Shown piece after piece: positions 49,183 through 59,229 of a stretch of 64,000 nt of DNA. The notes beneath the pieces are model-generated. The model did no database searches. It was given only the letters and a program-made list of their open reading frames with translations, and was not told the DNA's origin. The stretch comes from Bartonella sp. M0283 (GTDB taxonomy: Bacteria > Pseudomonadota > Alphaproteobacteria > Rhizobiales > Rhizobiaceae). The position numbers and the translations under genes are program-made. How positions within the stretch are numbered: the first letter of the stretch is position 1; each line of letters begins with the position of its first letter. The DNA lies in the NCBI RefSeq assembly GCF_016100455.1, contig NZ_JACFSK010000001.1, positions 1,550,001-1,614,000 on the forward strand. Direction: 5' to 3'.

Positions 49183-50064
49183 TTATTTTTTTATATTCGC
49201 GACCAATGTCGTTAACGGGCCAAGAACCTTATCACGCATATCGTCTCGCGAAAGAGCAAATGCTACATTTGCTTCGATAAATCCGGTTTTGGAGCCACAA
49301 TCATATGTCGCACCTTCAAAACGGTAGCCATAAAACTTCTGATCTTGTGCAAGTGAACGCATACCATCCGTCAACTGGATTTCGTTGCCTGCGCCTTTTT
49401 CTTGCCGCGACAGAATATCGAAAATTTCCGGCTGCAAAATATATCGCCCGTTGATATAGAGGTTGGACGGAGCCGTACCTTTTGCCGGTTTTTCCACCAT
49501 CTGGGTTATTTCAAACCCGTGAGCGACCGCTTTACCTTTACCAACAATACCATATTTATGTGCTTCTTCCGGATCGCATTCCTGAACAGCAACGATATTG
49601 CCGCCGGTTGCTTCATAAAGGCGAACCATTTCCGAAAGACACCCTTTTTCTGCTTGCATGACCATATCCGGCAACAGAAGAGCAAAAGGTTCGTTTCCAA
49701 CAAGTTCGCGAGCACACCAAACTGCGTGCCCCAACCCTAAAGGTTGTTGTTGACGGGTAAAAGACGTCGTACCGGGCTGTGGTTGAAGGTCCTTTAGATG
49801 GGCCAATTCTTCCTTTTTCCCACGTTCTGCAAGTGTCGTATAAAGTTCGACCTGCGCGTCGAAATAATCCTCGATAACCGCTTTGTTGCGCCCGGTCACA
49901 AAAATCAGGTGCTCAATGCCGGCTTCGCGGGCTTCGTCAACCACATATTGAATGACGGGTTTGTCGACAACGGTAAGCATTTCCTTTGGAACAGTTTTGG
50001 TTGCCGGTAAGAAACGTGTTCCAAGTCCCGCTACGGGGAAGACTGCTTTACGGATTTTTTTCAA
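49183..50064 (-). CDS. galU: UTP-glucose-1-phosphate uridylyltransferase
   Basis: GalU makes UDP-glucose for envelope polysaccharides and glycolipids. The 293-residue product has the nucleotidyl-transferase signature [38 protein letters not shown], and [19 protein letters not shown] at the C-terminus, as in GalU. It precedes kdsD by 45 bases, pairing two envelope-sugar enzymes in one probable transcript. Confidence 0.95.
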   Translation of the reverse strand: MKKIRKAVFPVAGLGTRFLPATKTVPKEMLTVVDKPVIQYVVDEAREAGIEHLIFVTGRNKAVIEDYFDAQVELYTTLAERGKKEELAHLKDLQPQPGTTSFTRQQQPLGLGHAVWCARELVGNEPFALLLPDMVMQAEKGCLSEMVRLYEATGGNIVAVQECDPEEAHKYGIVGKGKAVAHGFEITQMVEKPAKGTAPSNLYINGRYILQPEIFDILSRQEKGAGNEIQLTDGMRSLAQDQKFYGYRFEGATYDCGSKTGFIEANVAFALSRDDMRDKVLGPLTTLVANIKK

Positions 50065-50360
50065 ACTGCTCTCCCGAATTTATTCCGTTCAATTCAACTT
50101 TTTTCATTGTATAATGCGAAAGGTGACAAAATTTGGTTTTGTTGTCATCATCTTTTTTCGCAACCTGCAATCTTAAGTGATGACATTTTACTATCCAAAG
50201 GCTAAATAAATTGTCAATTTCACAACAAGAATGCTATTTTCCGGATTTCATCAACTTCATTAAAATTTACGATAAAATATTCAAAAAATTCGGAAAATCG
50301 GTTTAATATAGGGATGAGGCATTTTTAATCGAATTGTTGCTTTTATCAGGCGGAGCACAG

Positions 50361-51617
50361 ATGAAAATAAAAACAAATAGTTTCCCTCAAATAACCGATA
50401 GCCGGATAACCAGACGGTTTGCAGTTTTCGGCGGCGCCTGTTTCATCGGTGCATTTTGTTCTTTGCCTGCTTTGGCAAATGGTTCGGATATCGCCTTTAG
50501 GCGCTGGATTGCCGCCTTCAAAACAACTGCTTTGAACGCCGGCATTACGCCGGCAACGTTCAATCTCGCTTTCAAGGGGGTTGATTCTCCGGATCCGGAA
50601 GTCTTGAAAAAAGCAGCTTATCAACCTGAGTTTACAGATCCGACGTGGAACTATTTCGATAATCGGGTGCAGGACAATGCTATTGCAACCGGTCGTGCCC
50701 ATGGGAAAAAATGGGCAAAGTGGCTCAGTGCGATTGAAAAACGTTTTGGTGTCGATCGCAATATACTTTTGGCAATATGGTCAATTGAATCCGATTTCGG
50801 TGAGGCAATGGATCGTGATACTGCTATGCGCGACGCCATTCGATCGCTTGCTACCCTTGGATATGGTGACAAACGCAGAGCAAAATATGCACAAACGCAG
50901 CTTATTGCCGCTTTGAAAATTCTTCAGTCCGGAGATATTGATCGCGCCCATTTACAAGGTTCATGGGCGGGAGCGCTCGGGCACACACAATTTATTCCGA
51001 CAAGTTACCTTATCTACGCTGTTGACATGGATGGGGATGGAAAGCGCGATATCTGGACCTCGGTTCCTGATGCTCTGGCAACAGCAGCCAATCTGTTAAA
51101 GAAAAATGGTTGGCAAGAGGGACGCCCTTGGGGCTATGAAGTTCTGCTTCCCGAAAATGGTAAATTTCCCCCCGGCTCGTTACCTCTTTCCGAATGGACA
51201 AAAATGGGCGTAAAGCGGGCGAATGGCAAACCCTTCCCCTACCCTTCCGATAAAGCAAATTTGAAATTGCCCGATGGCCGGAAGGGGCCGGTATTTCTGG
51301 TTACTAAAAATTTCTTTGTCATAAAGCGTTACAATAGTGCCGACCGTTACGCTTTGGCTGTGGGTCTACTTTCTGACCGCATTGCCGGCCGGCCGGGATT
51401 GGTCAAAGATTGGAACAGACCGTTTTCGCCACTCACTATTCAGGAACGTCAGGAACTACAAACGAGACTGAATAAAATGGGGTACTACCACGGCAATATT
51501 GACGGTAAAAACGGAGAAGTAACCAAAAAAGCAATCGAGACTTTTCAAAGTCGCAATGGTTTGCCCGTTGATGGAAATCCGAGCCGTGAATTATTGACAA
51601 TTCTTCGTAGCCGTTAA
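50361..51617 (+). CDS. Membrane-bound-type lytic murein transglycosylase (MltB family) with peptidoglycan-binding domain
   Basis: A 418-residue exported enzyme that cleaves the glycan strand to 1,6-anhydromuropeptides. The signal segment (FAVFGGACFIGAFCSLPALA) is followed by an SLT_2 domain with catalytic Glu in LAIWSIESDFGEAMD, QLIAALKILQSGD and GHTQFIPTSYL. A PG_binding_1 domain (LQTRLNKMGYYHGNIDGKNG) is at 365-415. The frame opens at 50334, but AGGCGGAG just before ATG 50361 supports that start. The DUF459 gene follows after 16 bases and is probably co-transcribed. Confidence 0.88.
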   Translation: MKIKTNSFPQITDSRITRRFAVFGGACFIGAFCSLPALANGSDIAFRRWIAAFKTTALNAGITPATFNLAFKGVDSPDPEVLKKAAYQPEFTDPTWNYFDNRVQDNAIATGRAHGKKWAKWLSAIEKRFGVDRNILLAIWSIESDFGEAMDRDTAMRDAIRSLATLGYGDKRRAKYAQTQLIAALKILQSGDIDRAHLQGSWAGALGHTQFIPTSYLIYAVDMDGDGKRDIWTSVPDALATAANLLKKNGWQEGRPWGYEVLLPENGKFPPGSLPLSEWTKMGVKRANGKPFPYPSDKANLKLPDGRKGPVFLVTKNFFVIKRYNSADRYALAVGLLSDRIAGRPGLVKDWNRPFSPLTIQERQELQTRLNKMGYYHGNIDGKNGEVTKKAIETFQSRNGLPVDGNPSRELLTILRSR

Positions 51618-51633
51618 TTCCGGAAAATTGTTG

Positions 51634-52698
51634 ATGAAAAGACTCGCACGTTTTGTCCTGTTTCTGTTTCCAGTTATTGTATTGGCATTTGCACCGGCAG
51701 TCGCAGATGCAAGAAATATTTTTGATATTATCTTCGGGCGCAAACAGGAAGTGCAGCCGGTCTATCCACCGCCACCACCGCCGGTGAAGAAAAAACGCGT
51801 TATCAAAACGCCTGCACCACAAAAAGCCAACCAGAAAGCACAGAACGCAAAACGCATTCTGGTCTTGGGCGATTTTGTTGCCAATGCTGCCGGTGATGGG
51901 TTAAGCCAGCTCTACGCAGAAAACACCGATATTGTTGTTTTGATTTCAACAAATCTGTCATCCGGTCTCGTTCGCGACAGCCACTATAATTGGATAGACA
52001 ATATTCCGAAGTTGGTTGCAAAAGAAAAACCGGATGTCATTGTCATGGCACTTGGTGCCAATGATGATCAACCTATCAAAATGAATGGCGAAACCATTGA
52101 TGTCAATGCCAGTGAATGGAAAGACAATTATCGTCAACGGATTACAGCACTTACAAACACTCTCAAGCAAACCGGCAAACCGTTCTTATGGTTGGGCAAT
52201 CCGTCTTTCAAAGATCGGGACTTGAGCGTTGCAATAGCATCTTTCAACAGACTTTATAAGCAACAAGTGGAAGCAGCTGGCGGACACTTTATTGATGTAT
52301 GGGAAGGTTTTGTTGATGAACAAGGAGATTTCGCGCTTTCCGGTTATGATGTAAACGGACAGACAGCTCGACTGCGCGCCAATGACGGGATAAATTTTAC
52401 ATCTGCTGGCAAAAAGAAACTCGCTTTCTACCTTGAAAAACCTTTGGACGGCATTTTCAATTTGAATTCCAAAGATGACAAGGACAATATCAAAGTCGAT
52501 CCGAACGGGCCTGTCATTTCTGTTTTACCACGCGATGTCGACCGGATTGCACCTGTTGGATTTTATGACATGGCGGGACAGAATAATGGTCTTCTCGGTG
52601 ATCTTGAAAACCCGAAACCTATGAAAGATGAAGATTCCTGGGTTCCACGAAACGGTAAACACGCAGGTCGTGCTGACAATTTTTCGACTGTTCAATAG
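51634..52698 (+). CDS. DUF459 / SGNH-hydrolase-like periplasmic protein with altered active site
   Basis: A 354-residue exported protein. A signal peptide (VLFLFPVIVLAFAPAVADA) precedes a Pro/Lys-rich linker with YPPPPPPVKKK, then the SGNH fold at about 75-280. Block I reads LVLGDFVANAAGDGL instead of GDS, so the nucleophilic Ser is absent. Block III ALGAND is kept. The final block is DGINFTSAG where DGxHxT is expected, so the catalytic His is Asn. DUF459 proteins of rhizobia commonly lack canonical GDS, but the His loss is notable. It may bind acylated or acetylated wall polymers without hydrolysis. It sits right after a transglycosylase gene. Confidence 0.78.
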   Translation: MKRLARFVLFLFPVIVLAFAPAVADARNIFDIIFGRKQEVQPVYPPPPPPVKKKRVIKTPAPQKANQKAQNAKRILVLGDFVANAAGDGLSQLYAENTDIVVLISTNLSSGLVRDSHYNWIDNIPKLVAKEKPDVIVMALGANDDQPIKMNGETIDVNASEWKDNYRQRITALTNTLKQTGKPFLWLGNPSFKDRDLSVAIASFNRLYKQQVEAAGGHFIDVWEGFVDEQGDFALSGYDVNGQTARLRANDGINFTSAGKKKLAFYLEKPLDGIFNLNSKDDKDNIKVDPNGPVISVLPRDVDRIAPVGFYDMAGQNNGLLGDLENPKPMKDEDSWVPRNGKHAGRADNFSTVQ

Positions 52699-53005
52699 AC
52701 CGATGTAAAATTGTTCATAAAAGCAACGAGCGCCCCTCTACTCATTTTCATAACCATTTATTTCAGAGGATTGATTGCGAACCGCCTTGGTGAACAACAA
52801 TGTTTTTCCGACTTTCTGAGGACGGGGCGGAAAATTTTTGAATAAAACAGGTCTTGAAACTATTCTGTCCGATTTTTACGGTCGGCATTACATGGAATTG
52901 AGTGAACGTTAAAAAACCTAACGATCGGGAAATAACAAGTAGCCCCCTATTGCAGCAAATGCGAATAAGCCAGACAAACAGTGATCTTAACTTTTTACTT
53001 CGATC
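52699..53005. other. Spacer between the DUF459 and metallopeptidase genes
   Basis: About 307 bases between convergent genes. No clear intrinsic terminator, gene or repeat was recognised. Confidence 0.45.
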
Positions 53006-53428
53006 TTATTCGACAGCTTCTTCTATTTCGTCCAATGTGTCGTCCGACAAACCGAAGTTACGGCCGATTTCCTGAATAAGAACATGAGTCACGATATCGC
53101 CTAGCGCTTCATCATTTTCGGACCAATAATCAAGGATTGGGCGCCTGAACAATGTAATCCGGTTGGTTTCATTGCCAGTATTCAGAGAAAACCGCTCGCT
53201 AATTCCTTGTCCTTCAAACAAGCCTAAAAGCTCGAACGGAGATTCCAGTCCCATATCATCCATCATCTGGTCATCAGGAAAATCCGTGACACTTATAACA
53301 AGGTCCTTACAAAGAACCCGAAATCTTGATGGCAAATTGGCGAAAGAATTCCGGGCAATTGAATCGATTTCCTTCAAACTTGGAGAGAGGCGAGAGGCCC
53401 AGTTATGACTATGGTCTGGTCTAGCCAT
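53006..53428 (-). CDS. Zincin-like metallopeptidase family protein lacking HExxH
   Basis: A 140-residue protein of the small bacterial metallopeptidase family (formerly DUF1025). The family normally ends with a motif of the form HVLVHEIGHHFGLSDDD. Here the same place reads HVLIQEIGRNFGLSDDT (115-131): the first zinc His is Gln119 (CAG) and the second is Arg123 (CGT), while Glu120 is kept. The rest of the fold is intact (LPSRFRVLCKDLVISVTDFP, ITLFRRPILDYW), with no frameshift. It is probably catalytically dead but maintained, or recently inactivated. Confidence 0.8.
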   Translation of the reverse strand: MARPDHSHNWASRLSPSLKEIDSIARNSFANLPSRFRVLCKDLVISVTDFPDDQMMDDMGLESPFELLGLFEGQGISERFSLNTGNETNRITLFRRPILDYWSENDEALGDIVTHVLIQEIGRNFGLSDDTLDEIEEAVE

Positions 53429-53531
53429 ATTAAATTACATGCTCCATTGCAGCTATCAAAAACGTAGTCCATTTAGCTCGCTCTAAAGCGGCTAATTCAA
53501 AATCCGATTTATTTTTTTAAAGCTCGTTAAT

Positions 53532-54137
53532 TCAAGCCCATGGATGTTCCTTTGCATTCTTTTTTTCAAAAGAATCAATTTCGGACACCTTGCGCATAGT
53601 CAGTCCAATATCGTCAAGTCCGTTCAACAGACAGTGCCGGCGAAATTCGTCAAGATCGAACTTCAATGTTCCACCATCAGGTCCATGGATTTCCTTTTTC
53701 TCAAGGTCGATGGTCATGGTTGCATTAGCACCGCGTTCTGCATCGTCCATCAGCTTTTGTAAAGCTTCCGGACTGACAATGATTGGCAAAATACCGTTTT
53801 TGAAACAATTGTTATAAAAAATATCGGCAAATGAAGTCGAAATAACACAACGTATCCCGAAATCGGCCAATGCCCAAGGCGCATGTTCACGAGACGAACC
53901 ACAACCGAAATTATCTCCGGCGACAATGATTTTGGCATGACGGTAAGCGGGTTTATTCAAAACGAAATCAGGGTTTTCAGATCCGTCATCACGATAACGC
54001 ATATCTGCAAAAAGCCCTTTGCCCAGCCCCGTCCGCTTGATCGTTTTCAAATAATTTTTTGGAATAATCATATCGGTATCGATATTGACAACCGGCATTG
54101 GGGCTGCAACACCCGTCAGTGTTGTGAACTTTTCCAT
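53532..54137 (-). CDS. leuD: 3-isopropylmalate dehydratase small subunit
   Basis: LeuD pairs with LeuC to isomerise 2- to 3-isopropylmalate in leucine synthesis. The 201-residue product has the aconitase-swivel marks [37 protein letters not shown] and [16 protein letters not shown]. The length is normal. leuC is not in the window; in Rhizobiales leuC and leuD are often apart. Confidence 0.95.
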   Translation of the reverse strand: MEKFTTLTGVAAPMPVVNIDTDMIIPKNYLKTIKRTGLGKGLFADMRYRDDGSENPDFVLNKPAYRHAKIIVAGDNFGCGSSREHAPWALADFGIRCVISTSFADIFYNNCFKNGILPIIVSPEALQKLMDDAERGANATMTIDLEKKEIHGPDGGTLKFDLDEFRRHCLLNGLDDIGLTMRKVSEIDSFEKKNAKEHPWA

Positions 54138-54365
54138 TTTTCAAAATCCGAATTTTAGAGTTTTTCCAATAATTCTTACTCCTGCATGAGTAAGCTGTCA
54201 AAGTGATGGAAACAAGCTTTTCCTATGCGCTATTTCCCTCACTTTTTTATATCAAATTCAGGTCGGCTTCTTTCGTTTATAACTGCAATTTGAATGACGA
54301 ATTTTCAAAAGAAGCATCTTCTGGCAGAGTTTTAACCAAAAAACACCACTAGATAAAACCTTTAA

Positions 54366-54398
54366 AACCGAAAGGAGGGAAATTTTCTCCTTTCGGTT
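54366..54398 (-). terminator. Intrinsic terminator of the M3 peptidase gene
   Basis: AACCGAAAGGAG (54366-54377) pairs with CTCCTTTCGGTT (54387-54398), a 12-bp stem. On the minus strand it is followed by TTAAAGGTTTTATC. It lies about 30 bases after the stop codon of the M3 gene. Confidence 0.7.
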
Positions 54399-54427
54399 AA
54401 TCAATACCTATAACGAGGCTCCGCTAC

Positions 54428-56452
54428 TCAAATACCCCGTTTTCTCATCAAAGCATCCGGGCTCGGCAAGCGGCCGCGGAAAGCTTTATAAAGTTCTTCC
54501 GGATCACGACTGCCACCGGCCGAATAAATATATTTTTTCAGTTTTTCAGCTGTTTTCGGGTCAAAGGCATTGCCGGTTTCTTCAAAAGCCTCGAACGCAT
54601 CCGAATCAAGGACTTCTGCCCACATATAAGAGTAATAGCCCGCTGAATAACCGTCACCGGTAAATACATGCGTGAAATGGGGTGGACGGTGGCGCATAAT
54701 GATTGCCTTCGGCATACCCAATTTTTGCAATTCTTTTTTCTCGAATTCAGTCGGGTCATCAACTTTTCCACCTTCATGGAAAGCCATGTCGACAAGTGCG
54801 GAAGCAGTAAATTCGACAGCATCAAAACCACCATTGAACGTGCGTGCAGCGAGAACCTTGTCGAGCAAGTCCTGCGGCATGGGTTCACCGGTTTTTACGT
54901 TTCTTGCGTAAGTTTTCAATGTTTCCGGAACAGTAACCCAATGCTCGAACAATTGCGAAGGAAGTTCGACAAAATCTCTTGCCACAGAGGTTCCCGAAAC
55001 AGATGGCCATTTAACTTCCGATAGCAATCCATGGAGAGCATGTCCGAATTCGTGAAACAGGGTTCGCGCATCATCCAACGACAAAAGTGCCGGTTTTCCC
55101 TTGGGCGGCTTGGCGAAGTTACAAATATTATAGATGATCGGTTTGCGCCCTTTTCCGAGATGATGTTCGGTTTGTAATTCGCTCATCCATGCACCTGAGC
55201 GTTTGCTCGGGCGGGCAAAATAATCTCCAATGAAAAGACCGCGTAAGCTGCCATCAGGATTTTTGACCTCGAAAAGCCGTGCATCTTCATGCCAAAGCGG
55301 TACGCCATGCTTTTCTTCAAAAGTGACACCGAAAAGCTTCTTTGCGGTCGCAAAAGCGGCTTCAATCATTTTATTCAGTTCAAAATAGACTTTGACCGAT
55401 GCTTCATCGAACGAGAATAATTTGGTGCGCAGTTTCTCCGCATAATAGCGCCAATCCCAAGCAGCCAATTCGTCATTGCTTCCTGTTTCAGCTGCCAGTT
55501 TTTGCAGCTCTTCTGCTTCTTTTTGAGCCTTTGCAACAGCCCGCTTCCAGACAGGCATTAAAAGCTTCATGACATTGTCGGGCGTTTTGGCCATTGTGTT
55601 GTCGAGTTTGAATGCAGCAAAGGATTTGAATCCAAGAAGCTTTGCTTTTTCATCACGCAATGCCACTATCTCGCTGATGATCTTCCGGTTGTCATTTTTA
55701 TTGCCATTTTCGCCACGCTTTGCCCAGGCTTCAAAGGCAATCTGGCGCAAGTCCCGCCGGTCGGAAAAAGTCAGAAACGGCTCCACAACCGAACGCGCAA
55801 GCGTCAGTGCATAGGAATCCGGTTTTCCCCTTTCCTTTGCCGTCTCTTTCATTGTCGCAATAAGATCGTCCGGAAGTCCAGCCAGATCTTTCTTTTCGAG
55901 ATAAAGAACCCAGTCTGCTTCATCATTCAATACATGTTGGCCGAACTGTGCGCCAAGCAAAGCCAATCGCTCGTTTATCTCGGCCAGTCTTTTTTTATTC
56001 TTTTCATCAAGAAGTGCACCGTTCCGGACAAACCCTTTCCATGTGAGTTCGATCACACGCGTGGTCTCGGCATCGAATTTTGCTTTTTTTGCTTCCTCAT
56101 GGAGGGCATCAATTTTTGCAAAAAGTCGCGGATCCATCATCAATTTTGAAGAATAACGCGATAGCTTCGGTACAAAATCCTGTTCCAATTGCTGAATGAG
56201 ATCATTGCTATAGGCACCCGAACGGAGAAAGAAAACAGAACATACATGGTCGAGAGATTTGCCTGCAAGCTCGAACGACTGCAAAAAACCGTCAATCGTG
56301 GCAGGTTCCGGAGAGGCCGCAATTTGTTCAATTTCGGCTTCGGCATCTTTTAATGCTTCTTCAAAAGCTGGCTTGAAATCTTCGTCATGAATTTTTGAAA
56401 AATCAGGCAGACCTTCAAAACCGGTCCACTCCAGCAACGCCGTTTTTGACAT
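54428..56452 (-). CDS. M3-family oligopeptidase / peptidyl-dipeptidase (Dcp/PrlC-like)
   Basis: A 674-residue cytoplasmic zinc peptidase that degrades short peptides. The helical N-terminal half leads to the catalytic motif LFHEFGHALHGLLS with HEFGH and the downstream Glu of the family region (GTSVARDFVELPSQLFEHW), then HRPPHFTHVFTGDGYSAGYYSYMW. The frame opens at 56509, but ATG 56452 (MSKTALLEWTGFE) has TTGGAG 8 bases upstream and is preferred. Together with peptide importers in the window it suggests active peptide catabolism. Dcp versus OpdA cannot be decided by eye. Confidence 0.88.
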   Translation of the reverse strand: MSKTALLEWTGFEGLPDFSKIHDEDFKPAFEEALKDAEAEIEQIAASPEPATIDGFLQSFELAGKSLDHVCSVFFLRSGAYSNDLIQQLEQDFVPKLSRYSSKLMMDPRLFAKIDALHEEAKKAKFDAETTRVIELTWKGFVRNGALLDEKNKKRLAEINERLALLGAQFGQHVLNDEADWVLYLEKKDLAGLPDDLIATMKETAKERGKPDSYALTLARSVVEPFLTFSDRRDLRQIAFEAWAKRGENGNKNDNRKIISEIVALRDEKAKLLGFKSFAAFKLDNTMAKTPDNVMKLLMPVWKRAVAKAQKEAEELQKLAAETGSNDELAAWDWRYYAEKLRTKLFSFDEASVKVYFELNKMIEAAFATAKKLFGVTFEEKHGVPLWHEDARLFEVKNPDGSLRGLFIGDYFARPSKRSGAWMSELQTEHHLGKGRKPIIYNICNFAKPPKGKPALLSLDDARTLFHEFGHALHGLLSEVKWPSVSGTSVARDFVELPSQLFEHWVTVPETLKTYARNVKTGEPMPQDLLDKVLAARTFNGGFDAVEFTASALVDMAFHEGGKVDDPTEFEKKELQKLGMPKAIIMRHRPPHFTHVFTGDGYSAGYYSYMWAEVLDSDAFEAFEETGNAFDPKTAEKLKKYIYSAGGSRDPEELYKAFRGRLPSPDALMRKRGI

Positions 56453-56950
56453 ATTTTTTATCTCCAATCTTTTTGCTGCAAATGGTTTGCAATGATCAAT
56501 GTGTACCACATGTAATAATTAAAACTATGAATGCCAGCGTCTCTCAAACTCTTTTTACCCTTAAACGCGTATTCATTCTTCGGTCTTTGACATGAAGAAA
56601 GGCAGAAACGGCGTTTATGAAGCGGCATTTTTCGTCAGATCATTTTCGAAATTACTTTTTTAACCGCAAAAATTTTGGTCCTGCCGCTAAAGAAAAAATT
56701 CTTTGTTTAAAAAATTCAATGCCTCAGACAATTCGCTATCTTGGAAGATTCCCTATCCTAGAAGATTCATTGGCTTAACAAATTCATTGTCTTGGCAAAT
56801 TCATTGTCTTGGCAAATTCATTGTCTTGGCAAATTCTTTAACTTCTCCAAGATGTTTTTCCGACTTATGAAAACGGTTTCTAATCATGCCGGTTGCAACC
56901 GTGGAACAAAACTTTTCTTTCTGCCCACGCTTCAAAACAGGGGGCAAACG
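56453..56950. other. Spacer between the M3 peptidase gene and the orphan binding-protein gene
   Basis: About 500 bases without a gene. A 17-bp tandem array lies at about 56732-56835. A reading frame at 56792-57292 starts within that array and is antisense to the binding-protein gene, so it is rejected. Confidence 0.5.
56732..56835 (+). repeat. Six-unit tandem array with 17-bp period
   Basis: Three exact tandem units of TTCATTGTCTTGGCAAA are preceded by three diverged ones (such as TTCATTGGCTTAACAAA). The boundaries are accurate to about two bases. The core ATTGTCTTGGCAA resembles the 16-bp array at 33421-33516. Confidence 0.82.
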
Positions 56951-58477
56951 TCAATTTTTATACATATTGGAAAAACGGATCAATCCATCCGGATAAGGCT
57001 GGAAACCGTGAAGTTTTTTGGTATAGGCATAGATATAATCAGGATGTCCGAGATAGATGATCGGCATATCATCTTGAAGAATAGCGATAGCATGATGATA
57101 GAGATCGGCACGTTCGGCAGGATCGGGAGTCTTTCTTGCCAAAGAGAGTTTGTCGTCGAGATTGTGATTACAATATCTACCTATATTGTCTGCCACCTCA
57201 CAGGTAACAAACCAGGAGATATTTCCATCCGGATCAATCCGGCCGCTCCACCTTTGCGCAGAAACTTCAAATTTGCCGCCTTTATTATCTAAAGCAAGTT
57301 TGGTTTCTTCTTTAGGATGAAGACTGACATTGAAGCCGGCTTCATTGGCCATCTTCTGGATTGCCTGCATCACCTGTACAATTGTCGGGTCATTGCTATG
57401 GGAAATCTGGACATCGATTTTCTGATTGGCAAAACCGGCTTGTTCTATTAACTGACGCGCTTTTTCCAGATTGCGCGGAGAAACCGGAAAACCTGAATTG
57501 TACCAGACTGTATCCGGTGCCCAAGGCTGGTTGCCGACAACCATTGCACCACCAAAAACGTTATCACGAATAGAAGCACGATCAATGGCAAACGAAAATG
57601 CTTGCCGCAGCAATTTCTGTTGGCCGAGCGGAGTCCTTGCTTTGTCACCATTTGCGATATTGATTGTCAACGCAATATAGGCTTCGCTCGCTATTCTGTC
57701 CGTTTCTAATCTGGATGCCGCTTTTGCTTTGGCAAAATCGCTTGAAGAAAGCCGGTCAACCATATCGACAATTCCGGCACGCAAATTCGAAAAACGCACT
57801 GAAGGATCTTCGATCGACAAAAAAGTGAGACGGTCAAGTTTGATTTGCTGGCTATTCCAATAGCGATCGAATCTTTCCAAAACAATTCTGTCATGTGGAA
57901 CGCGCTCGACAAAGCGGAATGGCCCCGCACAAATAGGCTTCAACCCGAAATCTGCGCCCATTTCACGCGCTGCTTTGGGTGATACCATCACTCCCGCGCG
58001 ATCTGCGAGTTGCGACAATAGTGCAGCATCGGGATATTTTAATTTGATCGTCAATTCAAAGGGTCCAGTTGCGTCGAAAGACGCAACAGAATCAAGTTCG
58101 TTTTCCCGAACGGATTGCGAAAAACTGATTGCACGTTTTAAAGAATAGACTGCTGCATCAGCATTAAACGGAGTGCCATCGTGGAAGACGACATCCTTTC
58201 GTAAACTCATTTTCAAAATCTTGCCGTCTTCGGAAAAATCCCAACTTTGGGCAAGTTCGGGAACAAAACCGGCATCGGGGGAAATATCAACAAGTTTATC
58301 GCATATGGCCGTATAGACAAGCCGTGCCGAAAAGGTTTTCGATAAGGCCGGATCCAAACTATCAGGATCGTCTTGTAGCGCAATTTTGAGTTCCGAAGCT
58401 GATGATGCTAAAACAGATGAAACAAATAGATAGAAGAAAAACAAGCACATCAAACCCCTTCTCATCGCTCTGCTCAT
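56951..58477 (-). CDS. Orphan family 5 peptide-binding protein
   Basis: Exported SBP_bac_5 protein of about 508 residues. The signal peptide is RRGLMCLFFFYLFVSSVLAS. Family regions are DDPDSLDPALSKTFSARLVY, AQSWDFSEDGKILKMSLRKD, CAGPFRFVERVPHDRIVLER and FVTCEVADNIGRYCN. No permease or ATPase gene is adjacent, so it may work with the dipeptide transporter elsewhere or an unlinked one. The frame extends to a GTG at 58540 without a good ribosome-binding site. ATG 58477 starts just before the signal peptide and is preferred, though uncertain. Confidence 0.78.
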   Translation of the reverse strand: MSRAMRRGLMCLFFFYLFVSSVLASSASELKIALQDDPDSLDPALSKTFSARLVYTAICDKLVDISPDAGFVPELAQSWDFSEDGKILKMSLRKDVVFHDGTPFNADAAVYSLKRAISFSQSVRENELDSVASFDATGPFELTIKLKYPDAALLSQLADRAGVMVSPKAAREMGADFGLKPICAGPFRFVERVPHDRIVLERFDRYWNSQQIKLDRLTFLSIEDPSVRFSNLRAGIVDMVDRLSSSDFAKAKAASRLETDRIASEAYIALTINIANGDKARTPLGQQKLLRQAFSFAIDRASIRDNVFGGAMVVGNQPWAPDTVWYNSGFPVSPRNLEKARQLIEQAGFANQKIDVQISHSNDPTIVQVMQAIQKMANEAGFNVSLHPKEETKLALDNKGGKFEVSAQRWSGRIDPDGNISWFVTCEVADNIGRYCNHNLDDKLSLARKTPDPAERADLYHHAIAILQDDMPIIYLGHPDYIYAYTKKLHGFQPYPDGLIRFSNMYKN

Positions 58478-58540
58478 TGTTGAGCTTGCCAACGAGGTTG
58501 GTTCTCCAAATATCTCAGAAAAATCTTTAGAGTGACTCAC

Positions 58541-59229
58541 TTTGATCTCTATCCAAGTTTATGTTTCAAAAATCCTCAAGCTCCGAACCTTGTTCAAAAC
58601 AAGCTAGTAATTTTCATCTATCATGGCGCAATCAATGTAACATAGCGCATTTGTCATTGAATGCTATAATTGGAACGGAAGCCCCTAATTCGAAAGTTAT
58701 TATCAAAAAGAGATAAATCAACTCGTCTTTGATTTTTATCGCTAAAAATATCTCAATACTGTTTTTGATATATTCATCATATGAAAATATATTTTCATTA
58801 ATTAAATAAAATATAATAAAATAAATTTTTAAAAAATTTTTAAATAACGATATAAATAATATGAATTGTTGTTTTTAAGTTTAAATTTTCAATTTTTATA
58901 TATTAATAAAATACGATTTTCTAATAATCATATTATAATTTTATATAAAACAAGCAGCATATTTTCGCTACAAAAGCTCAACAGAGCTTGTTCCTTGAAT
59001 GGGACAGATCCTGCCTTAAAAAAAGAAATTATCCATCAAATTTCCACTGTTTTTTAAAGTTACAAGAATAAAAGTGACTGTTCACCAAACAGTGCTTGAC
59101 TTTCGTTCAAAACATAACAATTGAAACATCTGCGTAGGGAAACGCTCCCCCCACAAATGATCTGCCGGGATGTCAAACCTGCCCGACAGGTTCAATGCCC
59201 ATCAAGAACTGTTCTTAAGGAGCTCCATC
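58541..59229. other. Long AT-rich region upstream of mgtE
   Basis: About 690 bases. The 58760-58950 part is almost pure A/T. ACTGTT/AACAGT forms a small hairpin near 59077-59091. The distal part before mgtE (59120-59220) is richer in GC and could be a structured leader, but no known Mg2+ riboswitch fold was recognised. A 63-codon frame at 58866-59057 is not credible. Confidence 0.45.

Noticed and set aside
56792-57292. 166-codon plus-strand frame
   Set aside because: It starts inside the 17-bp tandem array and continues antisense to the orphan binding-protein gene.
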